From Streptomyces pluripotens (GTDB lineage Bacteria; Actinomycetota; Actinomycetes; Streptomycetales; Streptomycetaceae), in the NCBI RefSeq assembly GCF_000802245.2, contig NZ_CP021080.1:2480001-2544000 (forward strand): a stretch of DNA of 64,000 nucleotides. Reading direction: 5' to 3'. Below the pieces are notes generated by a model, which worked only from the letters and a program-made list of their open reading frames with translations, did no database searches and was not told where the DNA came from. The translations under genes were made by a program, and so were the position numbers. This document shows, piece by piece, positions 45,024-55,076 of the stretch (the stretch's first letter is position 1; every line of letters begins with the position of its first letter).

Positions 45024-47090
45024 TCAGCTGGTCGTCAGGGCGGTGTCGTCCACGACGAAGCTGGTCTGGAGGGAGTAGTCCTCCACACCGTTGAACTTCA
45101 GCGTGACCGTCTGGCCCGCCAGCGAGGACAGGTCGAAGGTCTTCTTGCTGAAGCCGGAGGCCGCGTCGAGGTTCGAGTAGGTCGCCAGGGTCTTCGAACC
45201 GGCGGTCACCGTCATCTTGTCGTACTGGCTGCTGGAGGTGGTCTCCGCAGTGTCGACGTGCAGGTAGAAGGTCAGGGTCGCCTTGCACCCCGCGGGGATC
45301 GTCACCGACTGGGACAGCGTGTCGGTGTGCGAGGAGCCGTAGCCGTCCAGCCAGGCCTTGTAGGAGCCGCTGTGGGCCGCCTCACCACTGGAGGTGGTGA
45401 TGACGCCGCTGGACGCGGTCCAGCTGGTGTTGCCCGACTCGAAGCCCGGGTTGTTGAGCAACTGCGCGGAGCTGCAGCTGCCGGAGCTGACCGTCCAGGT
45501 GAAGGAGGTCGAGCCGGAGGCGCCGGTGGAGTCGGTCGCGGTGACCGTGACCTGGTAGGTGCCCGAGGTGGACGCGGTACCGGAGATCAGGCCGGTGGAG
45601 CTGTCGATGGACAGACCCGTCGGCAGGCCGGAGGCGCTGTAGGTGAGGCTCGCGCCCGCGCTGTCGGTGGCGTTGATCTGCAGGCTGGCCGAGTCGCCGG
45701 TGGTGGTGGACTGGCTGCCGGGGTTGGTGACGCTCACCGTGTTGCCGGTGCTGGAGCCGGCGGTGAAGGCGGTGACACCGTTCGGGGTGCCCCAGCCGGT
45801 CGGACCGTCGTAGCCAGTGCCCGCGGTGCAGAAGTACGACGGGGAGCAGGAGCCGTTGGAGCCGCTGGTCACGTCGTACAGGTTGCCCGTGTGCTGGTAC
45901 GGGTACTTCGCCGGGTAGTCGCCGGAGCCCGGGGTGCCCGCCAGGGCGTAGACGCCGGCGATGATCGGGGCGGAGGCGCTGGTGCCGCCGTAGACGGCCC
46001 AGCCGGAGCCGCCGTAGGTGTCGTAGACCGCCACGCCGGTGGCCGGGTCGGCGACCGCGGAGACGTCCGCCTCCATGCGCTGGGAACAGCCGGTGTCCGT
46101 CTGCCAGCTCGGCTTCGGGTCGTAGGCGGAGCAGCCGGAGCCGGTGCCCTCGGTGGAGCTGGTGTGCCAGACGGACTCGCTCCAACCGCGGGAGTTGGAG
46201 GAGGTGGTGAGCGCGGTGCCGCCCACAGCGGTCACGTACTGCGAGGTCGCCGGGTACTCGGCGCCGTAGGCGGAGTCGCCCGCGGAGACGGTGATCGCGA
46301 CGCCCGGGTGCTTGAAGTACTGGGCGTCCTCGGTGGTCTGGTTGGACGCCTCGGGGCCGCCCCAGCTGTTGGAGACGATCTTGGCGCCGAGCGCGACGGC
46401 CTCGTTCTCGGCTATGCCGAGGTCGGTGTCGTTCGCGGAGTTGGCCTCCACCAGGATGATGTTGCAGTTCGGGCAGACCGCGCTGACCATGTCGAGGTCC
46501 AGCGCCTCCTCACCGGCCCAGCCGGTGTCGTTGGAGGGCAGGTTGGTCGTCGAACCGGTCTGGCTGACCTGCTTGAAGCAGCCGTTGGCCTTGGTGCAGG
46601 CGGACAGGCCGTAGGTGGAGCGGTAGGTGGCCAGATCGGCCTCGGCGTTGGGGTCGTTGTACGCGTCCACGATGGCGACCGTCAGGCCGGAACCGCCCGT
46701 GGAGGGCAGGTTGTAGGCACTGTGCAGGTTGGCCGGGGAGAGGCCGGAGGGCGTGGATGCGACGGCAGCCGCCAGACGCTGCTTGATGTCGGTGCGCCGC
46801 TGGGCGAAGCAGGACGCATGGCCCGGCTTCGCGGTGCTGCACAGGTGCTGGGTCGACACCTTCTGCCCGGCCCTGCCGGTGGAGTGGAAGGTCTGCCGGC
46901 CCGGGGCGGTGAGGGCCTTGGCGTTCTGCGTGGCCTTCGAGGTGTGGGGGTGCGCCGGAGCAGCGGCGGGCAGGGCCCCGGCCGTCGGTGCCGCAGCAAG
47001 TCCGGCGACCGTGAGGGCGAGGGTGGGGAAGGCGACGGCGAGGAGTCTTCGCAGACTCCGTGTCCGCCTGCTCGGGCGTGACTCACGCAT
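45024..47090 (-). CDS. Secreted S53 (sedolisin) serine-carboxyl protease with C-terminal Ig and carbohydrate-binding-like domains
   Basis: This 688-residue protease has a signal peptide (about 1-40), a short propeptide and an S53 catalytic domain with Glu194, Asp198 (GEEALDLD), oxyanion Asp272 (SAGDSAYG) and Ser371 (GGTSASAP). Residues about 440-540 form an Ig-like (He_PIG) domain and the last 150 residues a beta-sandwich carbohydrate-binding-like domain. Sedolisins act best at acid pH. ATG 47090 is used. An 18-bp-stem terminator follows. It probably contributes to extracellular protein breakdown. Confidence 0.92.
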   Translation of the reverse strand: MRESRPSRRTRSLRRLLAVAFPTLALTVAGLAAAPTAGALPAAAPAHPHTSKATQNAKALTAPGRQTFHSTGRAGQKVSTQHLCSTAKPGHASCFAQRRTDIKQRLAAAVASTPSGLSPANLHSAYNLPSTGGSGLTVAIVDAYNDPNAEADLATYRSTYGLSACTKANGCFKQVSQTGSTTNLPSNDTGWAGEEALDLDMVSAVCPNCNIILVEANSANDTDLGIAENEAVALGAKIVSNSWGGPEASNQTTEDAQYFKHPGVAITVSAGDSAYGAEYPATSQYVTAVGGTALTTSSNSRGWSESVWHTSSTEGTGSGCSAYDPKPSWQTDTGCSQRMEADVSAVADPATGVAVYDTYGGSGWAVYGGTSASAPIIAGVYALAGTPGSGDYPAKYPYQHTGNLYDVTSGSNGSCSPSYFCTAGTGYDGPTGWGTPNGVTAFTAGSSTGNTVSVTNPGSQSTTTGDSASLQINATDSAGASLTYSASGLPTGLSIDSSTGLISGTASTSGTYQVTVTATDSTGASGSTSFTWTVSSGSCSSAQLLNNPGFESGNTSWTASSGVITTSSGEAAHSGSYKAWLDGYGSSHTDTLSQSVTIPAGCKATLTFYLHVDTAETTSSSQYDKMTVTAGSKTLATYSNLDAASGFSKKTFDLSSLAGQTVTLKFNGVEDYSLQTSFVVDDTALTTS

Positions 47091-47297
47091 CGGTTACTGC
47101 CTCCGTGGGGAAGTGGGGTTTCTCGCTGGTTGGGCAGGCCCGTGACGCGGGTTGCGGCGGTGGAACCGCGAGTCATGAGCATGACATTCTGGATGCCGGA
47201 TGAACGCGACATGACAGATTGCGCCATGAACGTAGTCCGGACCCGTCCCTACTCGGCAGTACCGGAGGGAATTCTTTGCCCCTCCATTGGATGCGTT

Positions 47298-47322
47298 TAG
47301 CCCCCTCATTAGGAGGGGGCTA
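47298..47322 (-). terminator. Terminator downstream of cysM
   Basis: TAGCCCCCT (47298-47306) and AGGGGGCTA (47314-47322) form 9-bp arms with a 7-base loop, about 65 bases past the cysM stop in the minus direction. Confidence 0.7.
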
Positions 47323-47386
47323 GGACCGAACCGCTACGAAACGGACCGGGCGCCAGAGAACTCTCATGAAGACCTTGTTGAGACTT

Positions 47387-48343
<957 letters not shown>

Positions 48344-48622
48344 TCAGGCCATACCGCCGGCCACGGCCGGCAGGATCGTCACGTTGTCGCCGTCGGACAG
48401 CTTGGTGCTGATGCCGTCCAGGAAGCGGACGTCCTCGTCGTTGAGGTAGACGTTGACGAAACGGCGCAGTTGCGCACCGTCCACGATGCGGGCCTGGATG
48501 CCCGCGTGCCGGGTTTCGAGGTCGGCGAACAGCTCGGCGAGGGTCTCCCCGGTGCCTTCGACCGCCTTCCGGCCGTCGGTGTACTGGCGGAGGATGGTGG
48601 GGATGCGGACCTCGATGGCCAT
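48344..48622 (-). CDS. cysO: Sulfur carrier protein CysO (MoaD/ThiS family) with C-terminal GGMA
   Basis: This 92-residue ubiquitin-like protein matches M. tuberculosis CysO (VRIPTILRQYTDG, RFVNVYLNDEDVRFLDG, VTILPAVAGG). The mature carrier should end in Gly-Gly, but here Met-Ala follows. Removal of two residues would be needed before thiocarboxylation, and the adjacent JAMM protease is a candidate. The gene lies 6 bases upstream of cysM. Confidence 0.93.
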   Translation of the reverse strand: MAIEVRIPTILRQYTDGRKAVEGTGETLAELFADLETRHAGIQARIVDGAQLRRFVNVYLNDEDVRFLDGISTKLSDGDNVTILPAVAGGMA

Positions 48623-48743
48623 GGTTGAGGGCTCCTGTCGGAAGGTGTCGTCGGGTCGGGGGCGCGCGATCGCGATGGAGGTCCCCGGGCTTCGGCAGCG
48701 CCGGGACAGCGCCGCGGCTACGGCCGTACGGCGGCTGGGAACG

Positions 48744-48839
48744 TCAACAGATGGCGCTGTTCAGCCTGCACAGGTCGACGTGCAGCCGCGCCACGAGCAG
48801 CATGCCCGGCGTCTTCTCGCTCACGTCGTACTGAACCAT
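48744..48839 (-). CDS. Cysteine-type leader peptide (uORF) upstream of cysO
   Basis: This 31-residue ORF (ATG 48839) ends VARLHVDLCRLNSAIC. The HVDLxRxxSAxC ending matches leader peptides that actinobacteria place before cysteine and sulfur genes, where cysteine codons near the end allow attenuation. It lies 121 bases upstream of cysO on the same strand, so it probably regulates cysO-cysM by cysteine supply. It is too short for most gene callers. Confidence 0.82.
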   Translation of the reverse strand: MVQYDVSEKTPGMLLVARLHVDLCRLNSAIC

Positions 48840-48918
48840 GGGCTCATCGTATCGATTCCCGGCATGGGCCCCGGAATGTGATCCCACATGACGGACGGAT
48901 CCCCACCATGGAGTGAGA

Positions 48919-49341
48919 TCAGTAGGCCTCCACGACCTTGACCGGCTCCTCGGCGACCTCACCCGCCACGATCCGGAACGAGCGGAACTGGAACTCGCCA
49001 GCACTGTCGGCATCCGCCGTGGAGACCAGGACGTAGTGGGCTCCGGGCTCGTTGGCGTAGGAGATGTCGGTGCGGGAGGGGTAGGCCTCGGTAGCGGTGT
49101 GGGAGTGGTAGATGACCACCGGCTCCTCGTCGCGGTCGTCCATGTCCCGGTACAGCTTGAGCAGGTCTTGCGAGTCGAACTCGTAGAAGGTGGGCGAGCG
49201 AGCCGCGTTGAGCATCGGGATGAAGCGCTCGGGGCGGCCGGAGCCCGCGGGGCCCGCCACCACGCCGCACGCCTCGTCGGGGTGGTCCTCGCGCGCGTGG
49301 GCGACGATCTGGTCGTACAGGGCCTGGGTGATGGTCAGCAT
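48919..49341 (-). CDS. mec: JAMM/M67 metallopeptidase (Mec+ homologue)
   Basis: This 140-residue zinc peptidase has the JAMM motif HSHTATEAYPSRTD with an upstream Glu in DEACGVV. In M. tuberculosis Mec+ (Rv1334) releases cysteine from CysO-cysteine. Here it may also trim the extra Met-Ala from CysO. It lies on the minus strand before the leader peptide and cysO-cysM, separated by 79 bases, so it is the first gene of the pathway. Confidence 0.93.
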   Translation of the reverse strand: MLTITQALYDQIVAHAREDHPDEACGVVAGPAGSGRPERFIPMLNAARSPTFYEFDSQDLLKLYRDMDDRDEEPVVIYHSHTATEAYPSRTDISYANEPGAHYVLVSTADADSAGEFQFRSFRIVAGEVAEEPVKVVEAY

Positions 49342-49361
49342 GGGGGTCAGGATAAGCAGCG

Positions 49362-49398
49362 GGGCCGCCCCGTACCGCGGAGTGGTACGGGGCGGCCC
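49362..49398 (-). terminator. Terminator after the amino acid permease
   Basis: GGGCCGCCCCGTACC (49362-49376) and GGTACGGGGCGGCCC (49384-49398) are perfect 15-bp arms. It lies 90 bases past the permease stop and 21 bases upstream of the mec start. Confidence 0.88.
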
Positions 49399-49487
49399 AC
49401 ATGCTGGACGTCCTGAGCGGCGGCGGCCGGGGGCGCCACGAGTGCTCCCGGCGGCCGGACGTCCCGGGAGGGGGTCCTGGCCAGATG

Positions 49488-50924
49488 TCAGCGCTTGCGG
49501 AAGGCCGCAGCCTCAGGGTTGCGGCGCTTCAGCGCCCAGTAAGCGACACCGAGGATCACCGCCCACAGCGGCGCGCAGTACAGCGAGACACGGGCATCCT
49601 TGTCGATACCCATCATCACGATCACCATACCGATGAAGAGCAGCGCCAACACGCTGGTGTACGGGGCACCCGGCGCGCGGAAGCCCGAGCGGGGCAGTTC
49701 CCCGCGGTCGGCCTTCGCCCGGTACCGGATCTGGCAGACCAGGATGACAATCCAGGCCCACATGCCGGAGATGGTCGCGAAGGACACCACGTAGTCGAAC
49801 GCCTTGCCCGGCCACTGGTAGTTGATCCAGACGCCCACCAGCATCAGCGCGGCGGAGAACGTCGTACCGACAAGCGGGGTACCACTGCGCGTCAGCTTGG
49901 TGAAGAGCCCCGGACCCTGGCTGTTGAGGGCGAGGTCGCGCAGCATGCGCCCGGTGGAGTACATGCCCGAGTTGCAGGAAGACAGCGCGGCCGTGAGGAC
50001 CACGAAGTTGACGATGCCCGCCCCCGCGGCCAGGCCCATCTTCTGGAAGGCCGCCACGAAGGGACTCACGCCCGGGTGGAAGCTCGTCCACGGCACCACC
50101 GAAAGGATCATGATCAGCGCGCCGACGTAGAAGACGGCGATACGCCACGGAACGGTGTTGATCGCCCTGGGCAGTACCTTCTCGGGGTCCTTGGACTCCC
50201 CCGCGGTCACACCGACCAGCTCGACGGCGAGGAAGGCGAACATCACCATCTGCAAGGTCATCAGGGTGCTGCCGACGCCGTGCGGGAAGAAGCCGCCGTC
50301 GCTCCACAGGTGGCTCACCGAAGCGGTGTCGCCGGCGTCGGAGAAGCCGAGGGTCAGGATGCCGGCGCAGATCAGGATCATGCCGATGATCGCGGTGACC
50401 TTGACCATGGAGAACCAGAACTCCAGCTCACCGAAGAGCTTCACGGAGATCAGGTTGGCGCCGTAGAGGACGATCGTGAAGACCAGGGCCGAGACCCACT
50501 GCGGGACGTCGAACCAGTAGGTCATGTAGGCCGCCGCCGCGGTCACCTCGGTGATGCCCGTGACCACCCAGAACAGCCAGTACGTCCACCCGGTCACGAA
50601 ACCCGCGAAGGGACCGATGAACTCGCGCGCGTACTCGGAGAACGAACCCGACACCGGGCGGTACATCAGCAGTTCACCGAGCGCCCGCATGATCAGGAAG
50701 ATGACGAGGCCCGCGATGGCGTACGCCAGAATCAGACTGGGGCCCGCCTTGGAAATGCCCTTGCCCGCACCGAGGAACAGGCCGGTGCCGATGGCACCGC
50801 CGATGGCGATCATTTGGATCTGCCGGGAGCCGAGCCCGCGGTGGTACCCCTCGCCGCCCTCGCCGTGCTCCGCCCGTACGGCCGCATTGCCGTCGCGCTG
50901 CTGGTCGACCTGCGCTGAGGTCAT
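49488..50924 (-). CDS. APC-superfamily amino acid permease
   Basis: This 478-residue membrane protein has twelve membrane segments and the family motifs GGAIGTGLFLGAGKGISKAGPS, ALGELLMYRPVSGSF and VELVGVTAGESKDPEKVLPRA. This group includes aromatic and cationic amino acid and proline-type permeases; the substrate is not clear. ATG 50924 follows GGAGAAAGG. It sits between mec and DUF2017, where M. tuberculosis has no permease. Confidence 0.93.
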   Translation of the reverse strand: MTSAQVDQQRDGNAAVRAEHGEGGEGYHRGLGSRQIQMIAIGGAIGTGLFLGAGKGISKAGPSLILAYAIAGLVIFLIMRALGELLMYRPVSGSFSEYAREFIGPFAGFVTGWTYWLFWVVTGITEVTAAAAYMTYWFDVPQWVSALVFTIVLYGANLISVKLFGELEFWFSMVKVTAIIGMILICAGILTLGFSDAGDTASVSHLWSDGGFFPHGVGSTLMTLQMVMFAFLAVELVGVTAGESKDPEKVLPRAINTVPWRIAVFYVGALIMILSVVPWTSFHPGVSPFVAAFQKMGLAAGAGIVNFVVLTAALSSCNSGMYSTGRMLRDLALNSQGPGLFTKLTRSGTPLVGTTFSAALMLVGVWINYQWPGKAFDYVVSFATISGMWAWIVILVCQIRYRAKADRGELPRSGFRAPGAPYTSVLALLFIGMVIVMMGIDKDARVSLYCAPLWAVILGVAYWALKRRNPEAAAFRKR

Positions 50925-51333
50925 GTGTTGGTGCGCCTTTCTCCATGCCGACCCGGGCCCTTCGTCGGCCCCGGATCTGGTGTCGATCCCCCCGGACTGC
51001 TGGAGCTGGGCGGGGTTCGCGATCCCGCCCGTGCCTGGCCGACGGTCGTCGGCTCGGTGGCGCACCCGGCCGGACATGGGTGGCGTCGGCCGGGCGGTCG
51101 TGAAGATCTATCACGGCCGCCCTATCGATTGCAGGCGCGAAATGTGGCACACCACACAGGGAAAAGCAGACAAAGAACGCCCAAATGCGGCAGATCAAGC
51201 CAGAGCGGTGATGAGATCGTTATCCGGATTTGAGCGTCCGCTGAGCGAACGTCGAATCCGCACGCTCAGGGCACCCCCGGCACACCCTTCAGGGCACCCC
51301 CGGCACACCCTTCAGGGCACCCTCAGCTCATTC
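50925..51333. other. Intergenic region with a tandem repeat and AT-rich promoter patch
   Basis: This 409-base gap between DUF2017 and the permease start holds no credible gene. Bases 51100-51240 are AT-rich compared with the flanks and probably hold the permease promoter. At 51268-51326 a 23-bp unit is repeated 2.5 times, just past the DUF2017 stop. Confidence 0.6.
51268..51326. repeat. 23-bp tandem repeat (2.5 copies)
   Basis: The 23-base unit beginning AGGGCACCCCCGGCACACCC starts at 51268 and 51291 in exact copies and again, partly, at 51314. Small expansions like this vary between strains. Confidence 0.93.
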
Positions 51334-51939
51334 TCAGGGCGTGAACGTGGTGACGAGCGTCTCCTGGAGCCCACCCAGCCAGAGGTAGGCCATGACCATC
51401 GGCTTGCGCGGATCATCATCGGGGAGTCGATAGAGCAGATCGGTGTCGTTCTCGTCGGTGATCTCCAGCCGGGAGCCGATCGCCAGACGGAGGTCATTGA
51501 GGGCACCGAGCCACTGCCGCGACTCCTCCGGGGACAGCTTGAGCACCGCCCCTCCCTCGTCCACCGGTGCGAGCGCGTCCAGGGTGCGGATCACGGCGAG
51601 CGCGTTCTCCCGCTTGCCCGCCCTGAGGTCGTTCTCGGTGTACCGGCGGAACTCGGCGGAGTAGGCACGCCACTCCTCGGCCTCGGCAGGCGAGCCCGGG
51701 GCCTTTCCCGGGTCGCTGTAGGCGTCCGGGAAGAGCCGGCGCAGGACCGGATCGGCGGGGGGCTCGCTCGGGCCCTCGGCGAACAGTTCGGCGAGCGGGT
51801 CGTCGGGGGCGTCCGCGCCGGGGCCGGGACCGATGAGTTCCAGGAGCTGGACGGCCAGCGACCGGATGATGGAGATCTCAACGTCGTCGAGGGCGACGGC
51901 GGCGCCGCCGCCGGGAAGCGGTTCGAAATGTCCAGGCAT
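51334..51939 (-). CDS. DUF2017 family protein
   Basis: This 201-residue protein matches the DUF2017 family (FEPLPGGGAAVALDDVEISIIRSLA, LRRLFPDAY, DVEE-type helix, LNDLRLAIGSRL). It has no catalytic motif. In M. tuberculosis the equivalent gene is Rv1332 next to clpS. ATG 51939 lies 14 bases after the ClpS stop on the same strand, so the two are cotranscribed. Confidence 0.9.
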   Translation of the reverse strand: MPGHFEPLPGGGAAVALDDVEISIIRSLAVQLLELIGPGPGADAPDDPLAELFAEGPSEPPADPVLRRLFPDAYSDPGKAPGSPAEAEEWRAYSAEFRRYTENDLRAGKRENALAVIRTLDALAPVDEGGAVLKLSPEESRQWLGALNDLRLAIGSRLEITDENDTDLLYRLPDDDPRKPMVMAYLWLGGLQETLVTTFTP

Positions 51940-51952
51940 ATGAGTGGGTTCG

Positions 51953-52270
51953 CTACTTCCGGTCCTGCTGGAGGGTGGCCCACAGACCGTAGCCGTGCAT
52001 CGCCTGCACGTCGCGTTCCATCTCCTCGCGCGTACCGCTGGAGACGACCGCCCGGCCCTTGTGGTGGACGTCGAGCATGAGCTTGGTGGCCTTGTCCTTG
52101 GGGTAGCCGAAGTACGACTGGAAGACGTACGTCACATAGCTCATGAGGTTAACCGGGTCATTGTGGACGATCGTGATCCAAGGGACGTCGGGCTCGGGTA
52201 CGGCGAAGGCCTCCTCCGCCGACTCGGTGCGTTCGATCTCCAGGGGCGCGGGTGACGTCACAGTGCCCAT
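51953..52270 (-). CDS. clpS: ClpS adaptor for the N-degron pathway
   Basis: This 105-residue protein delivers N-degron substrates to ClpAP or ClpCP. The core [22 protein letters not shown], the binding residues in HNDPVN and HHKGRA are present. The start ATG 52270 is preceded by AGGTGG at 12 bases; GTG 52285 is an alternative. It heads the clpS-DUF2017 operon, divergent from pncB. Confidence 0.96.
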   Translation of the reverse strand: MGTVTSPAPLEIERTESAEEAFAVPEPDVPWITIVHNDPVNLMSYVTYVFQSYFGYPKDKATKLMLDVHHKGRAVVSSGTREEMERDVQAMHGYGLWATLQQDRK

Positions 52271-52409
52271 GCTGCCACGGGCCACCTAAATCGTCACACT
52301 GACGAAATGGGGGTAGCATCCGTTGCCGTACTCCACATGCCGGGGGACAGCCCCCGGCCCCCGGCCGTCTGACGGGGGGACCCGGAGATCATGGGCTAGG
52401 TGAAGTTTG

Positions 52410-53756
52410 GTGGACGTAGCGGACCTTGGACTGCCGGTGGAAGTTCCCTCGACGGCGCTCTTCACGGACCAATACGAGCTGACGATGCTGCAGGCCGCTC
52501 TGAAGGCCGGTACGGCCGAACGGCGGAGCGTGTTCGAGGTCTTCACCCGGCGGCTGCCCAACGGCCGCCGTTACGGCGTGCTGGGCGGCACCGGGCGCGT
52601 CCTGGACGCGGTGGAGAACTTCCGCTTCGACGCGGACATCCTCGGTTTCCTGCGTGATCGGGAGATCGTCGACGAGGCGACCCTGACGTGGCTCGCCGGC
52701 TACCGCTTCAGCGGTGACATCTGGGGCTACCCCGAGGGCGAGGTGTACTTCCCGGGCTCTCCGGTCATGCGGGTCGAGGGCAGCTTCGCCGAGTGCGTGC
52801 TGCTGGAGACCGTGATCCTCTCCATCCTCAACCACGACTCCGCGATCGCCGCGGCCGCCTCCCGCATGGCCTCCGCCGCCGGTGGCCGCCCGCTGATCGA
52901 GATGGGTGCGCGCCGCACCCACGAACTGGCCGCCGTGGCCACCGCCCGGGCCGCGTACGTCGGCGGCTTCGCGACCACGTCCGACCTGGCGGCCGGCTTC
53001 CGCTACGGCATCCCGACCGTCGGCACCTCCGCGCACGCCTTCACCCTGCTCCACGACCGCGAGCGGGATGCCTTTCAGGCCCAGGTGAACACCCTCGGAC
53101 GCGGGACGACCCTCTTGGTCGACACCTACGACGTCGCCACTGCCGTCCGCACGGCGGTGGAGGTGGCCGGGCCCGAGCTGGGCGCGGTCCGCATCGACTC
53201 CGGTGACCTGCTGCTGGTGGCCCACCGGGTACGGCAGCAACTGGACGAGCTGGGCGCGACCCGCACGAAGATCATCGTGACCTCGGATCTGGACGAGTAT
53301 GCGATCGCCTCCCTGGCCGCCGCACCCGTCGACGCGTACGGAGTCGGCACCCAGCTGGCGACCGGCTCCGGGCACCCGACCGCCGCCATGGTCTACAAGC
53401 TGGTCGCCCGCGCCGGGAGCAGCGACCCCGGGGCCTTGCTGGTGCCCGTCGCGAAGAAGTCCAGCGGCGGCAAGACCTCCGTGGGGGGCCGCAAGTGGGC
53501 GGCCCGCCGCCTGGACGCGGACGGGGTGGCCGAGGCCGAGGTCGTAGGCACCGGTGCGGTCCCGGACCGGCTGGCCGGTCGGCAGCTGTTGGTACAGCTG
53601 GTCAAGGGCGGTGAGGTGGTCGCCCGGGAGCCGCTGGACGTGCCGCGGAACCGTCACATCGCCGCCCGCGCGAATCTACCCCTGTCCGCTACCCAGCTGT
53701 CCCGGGGGGAACCCGTTATTCCGACGGAGTACCTGCACGACGGCTCGGGTAGCTAG
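52410..53756 (+). CDS. pncB: Nicotinate phosphoribosyltransferase
   Basis: This 448-residue enzyme makes nicotinate mononucleotide from nicotinate, PRPP and ATP, a step of NAD salvage. Features are FTDQYELTMLQAALKAG, EVFTRRLPNGRRYGV, GARRTHELAAVATARAAYVGG, the catalytic GTSAHAF (His) and the PRPP site VRIDSGDL. GTG 52410 follows AGGTGAAG; a TTG at 52407 is just upstream. It is divergent from clpS, as in M. tuberculosis. Confidence 0.96.
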   Translation: MDVADLGLPVEVPSTALFTDQYELTMLQAALKAGTAERRSVFEVFTRRLPNGRRYGVLGGTGRVLDAVENFRFDADILGFLRDREIVDEATLTWLAGYRFSGDIWGYPEGEVYFPGSPVMRVEGSFAECVLLETVILSILNHDSAIAAAASRMASAAGGRPLIEMGARRTHELAAVATARAAYVGGFATTSDLAAGFRYGIPTVGTSAHAFTLLHDRERDAFQAQVNTLGRGTTLLVDTYDVATAVRTAVEVAGPELGAVRIDSGDLLLVAHRVRQQLDELGATRTKIIVTSDLDEYAIASLAAAPVDAYGVGTQLATGSGHPTAAMVYKLVARAGSSDPGALLVPVAKKSSGGKTSVGGRKWAARRLDADGVAEAEVVGTGAVPDRLAGRQLLVQLVKGGEVVAREPLDVPRNRHIAARANLPLSATQLSRGEPVIPTEYLHDGSGS

Positions 53757-53861
53757 AGCGGGACCCCGCCCCCTCGACCGCCGCGCCAAACGTCCCCCTC
53801 CCGCACCGGCCCGCAAGTCTCTAGGCTCAGTTACTCAGCCAACAGTCGAAGGACATCCACC

Positions 53862-54455
53862 ATGCGCCGCGCCTTGATCGTCGTAGACGTGCAGAACGAC
53901 TTCTGCGAGGGAGGCAGCCTCCCGGTGGCCGGCGGCGCGGACGTGGCCGCCGCCATCACCGAGCTGATCGGCCAGGCGGCGGGTACCGGCTACCGCCACG
54001 TAGTGGCCACCCGTGACCACCACATCGCCCCCGGCGGCCACTTCGCGGACAACCCCGACTACGTCCGCTCCTGGCCCGCGCACTGCGTCGCGGGCACGGA
54101 GGGCGTGGGCTTCCACCCGAACTTCGCCCCGGCCGTCGCCTCCGGGGCGGTGGACGCGGTGTTCGACAAAGGGGCTCACTCGGCGGCCTACAGCGGCTTC
54201 GAGGGCACCGACGAGAACGGCGTCCCGCTGGCCGAATGGCTCCGCGCCCGCCATGTCGACGAAGTCGACGTGGTCGGCATCGCCACCGACCACTGCGTGC
54301 GGGCGACCGCGCTGGACGCGGTACGGGAGGGCTTCAGCACCCAGGTGCTCCTGGACCTGACCGCAGGAGTCGCCGCCGAGACGACCGAGCGGGCACTGGA
54401 GGAGCTGAGGGAGGCGGGCGTGGCACTGACCGGCAAGCCCGTGGTCAGCGGCTAG
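53862..54455 (+). CDS. pncA: Nicotinamidase (isochorismatase family)
   Basis: This 197-residue hydrolase converts nicotinamide to nicotinate, feeding pncB. The catalytic triad is Asp10 (VVDVQNDF), Lys (in DKGAHSAAYSGF) and Cys (ATDHCV), and the metal-binding DHHIAPGGHF motif is present. ATG 53862 lies 105 bases after pncB on the same strand, so the two genes form a NAD-salvage unit. Confidence 0.95.
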   Translation: MRRALIVVDVQNDFCEGGSLPVAGGADVAAAITELIGQAAGTGYRHVVATRDHHIAPGGHFADNPDYVRSWPAHCVAGTEGVGFHPNFAPAVASGAVDAVFDKGAHSAAYSGFEGTDENGVPLAEWLRARHVDEVDVVGIATDHCVRATALDAVREGFSTQVLLDLTAGVAAETTERALEELREAGVALTGKPVVSG

Positions 54456-54460
54456 TGCCA

Positions 54461-54517
54461 GGGGTGTGTCGAGGGTCCTGTGCACCGTAGGTGCGGTGCG
54501 GGACTTCGACACACCCC
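54461..54517 (+). terminator. Terminator after pncA
   Basis: GGGGTGTGTCGA (54461-54472) and TCGACACACCCC (54506-54517) form perfect 12-bp outer arms with a second hairpin (GCACC/GGTGC) inside the loop. It begins 6 bases after the stop. Confidence 0.82.
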
Positions 54518-54604
54518 CAGAATGTCGTGACCGCAGGGGTCCGGCGGATTGAGCGGCCAAGGCCACGGTGGTGAGCGGTCGGCCTCAGGGTCCGGACACC
54601 GCGC

Positions 54605-54955
54605 CTACCGCGCCGGCTGCTGCACCACCGCCGTCCGGCGCAGCAGCGCCCGGATCGGACGCCACAGCTCGTTCACCGTGACACCGTTGTCGGGGGCCGT
54701 ACGCCATATCAGGCCGTCCGGGTGGTGCAGCACTGCCGTGATCTCGTCCGGTGTCGGAGGCGCCGCGTTGCCTCGCAGATACACCGCACGCAACCCCAGG
54801 TTGCGCAGCCGGGTGAGAGCCCGGGCGCGGTTGTGGGCGTGCACCAGTACCCGCACTCCGGCCGGGCCACCGGCCGGGCCACCGGCCGGGCTGGGCAGAT
54901 TCAGGGCCACCACCACTGTCCCGTTCGGTAGCTTGCAGAAGCCTCCTGCGGCCAT
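54605..54955 (-). CDS. Conserved hypothetical protein
   Basis: This 116-residue protein (ATG 54955) has strong Streptomyces codon bias. It contains a Gly/Pro/Ala repeat (GGPAGGPAG) and a helical part (TPDEITAVLHHPDGLIWRT). No membrane segment, signal or known motif is visible. It is probably cytosolic and stands between pncA and the M6 protease gene. Confidence 0.65.
   Translation of the reverse strand: MAAGGFCKLPNGTVVVALNLPSPAGGPAGGPAGVRVLVHAHNRARALTRLRNLGLRAVYLRGNAAPPTPDEITAVLHHPDGLIWRTAPDNGVTVNELWRPIRALLRRTAVVQQPAR
54858..54890. repeat. 12-bp repeat inside the 54605-54955 gene
   Basis: CCGGCCGGGCCA occurs twice in tandem (54858-54881) and then as a partial third copy. It encodes the Gly-Gly-Pro-Ala repeats. 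Confidence 0.9.
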
Positions 54956-55016
54956 GCGGTCACATCCCCGTTTCGGTCGGTGTCAATAAGCGGTCCACAG
55001 GACGCACCTAAACACG

Positions 55017-55050
55017 ATCGGCGGCAGCCCGCCAAGGGGCTCCCGCCGAT
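55017..55050 (-). terminator. Terminator after the M6 protease
   Basis: ATCGGCGG (55017-55024) and CCGCCGAT (55043-55050) form arms with an internal AGCCC/GGGCT stem. It lies 27 bases beyond the stop. Confidence 0.75.
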
Positions 55051-55076
55051 ACGCCTCTGACCTGCTGCTATGCCGA

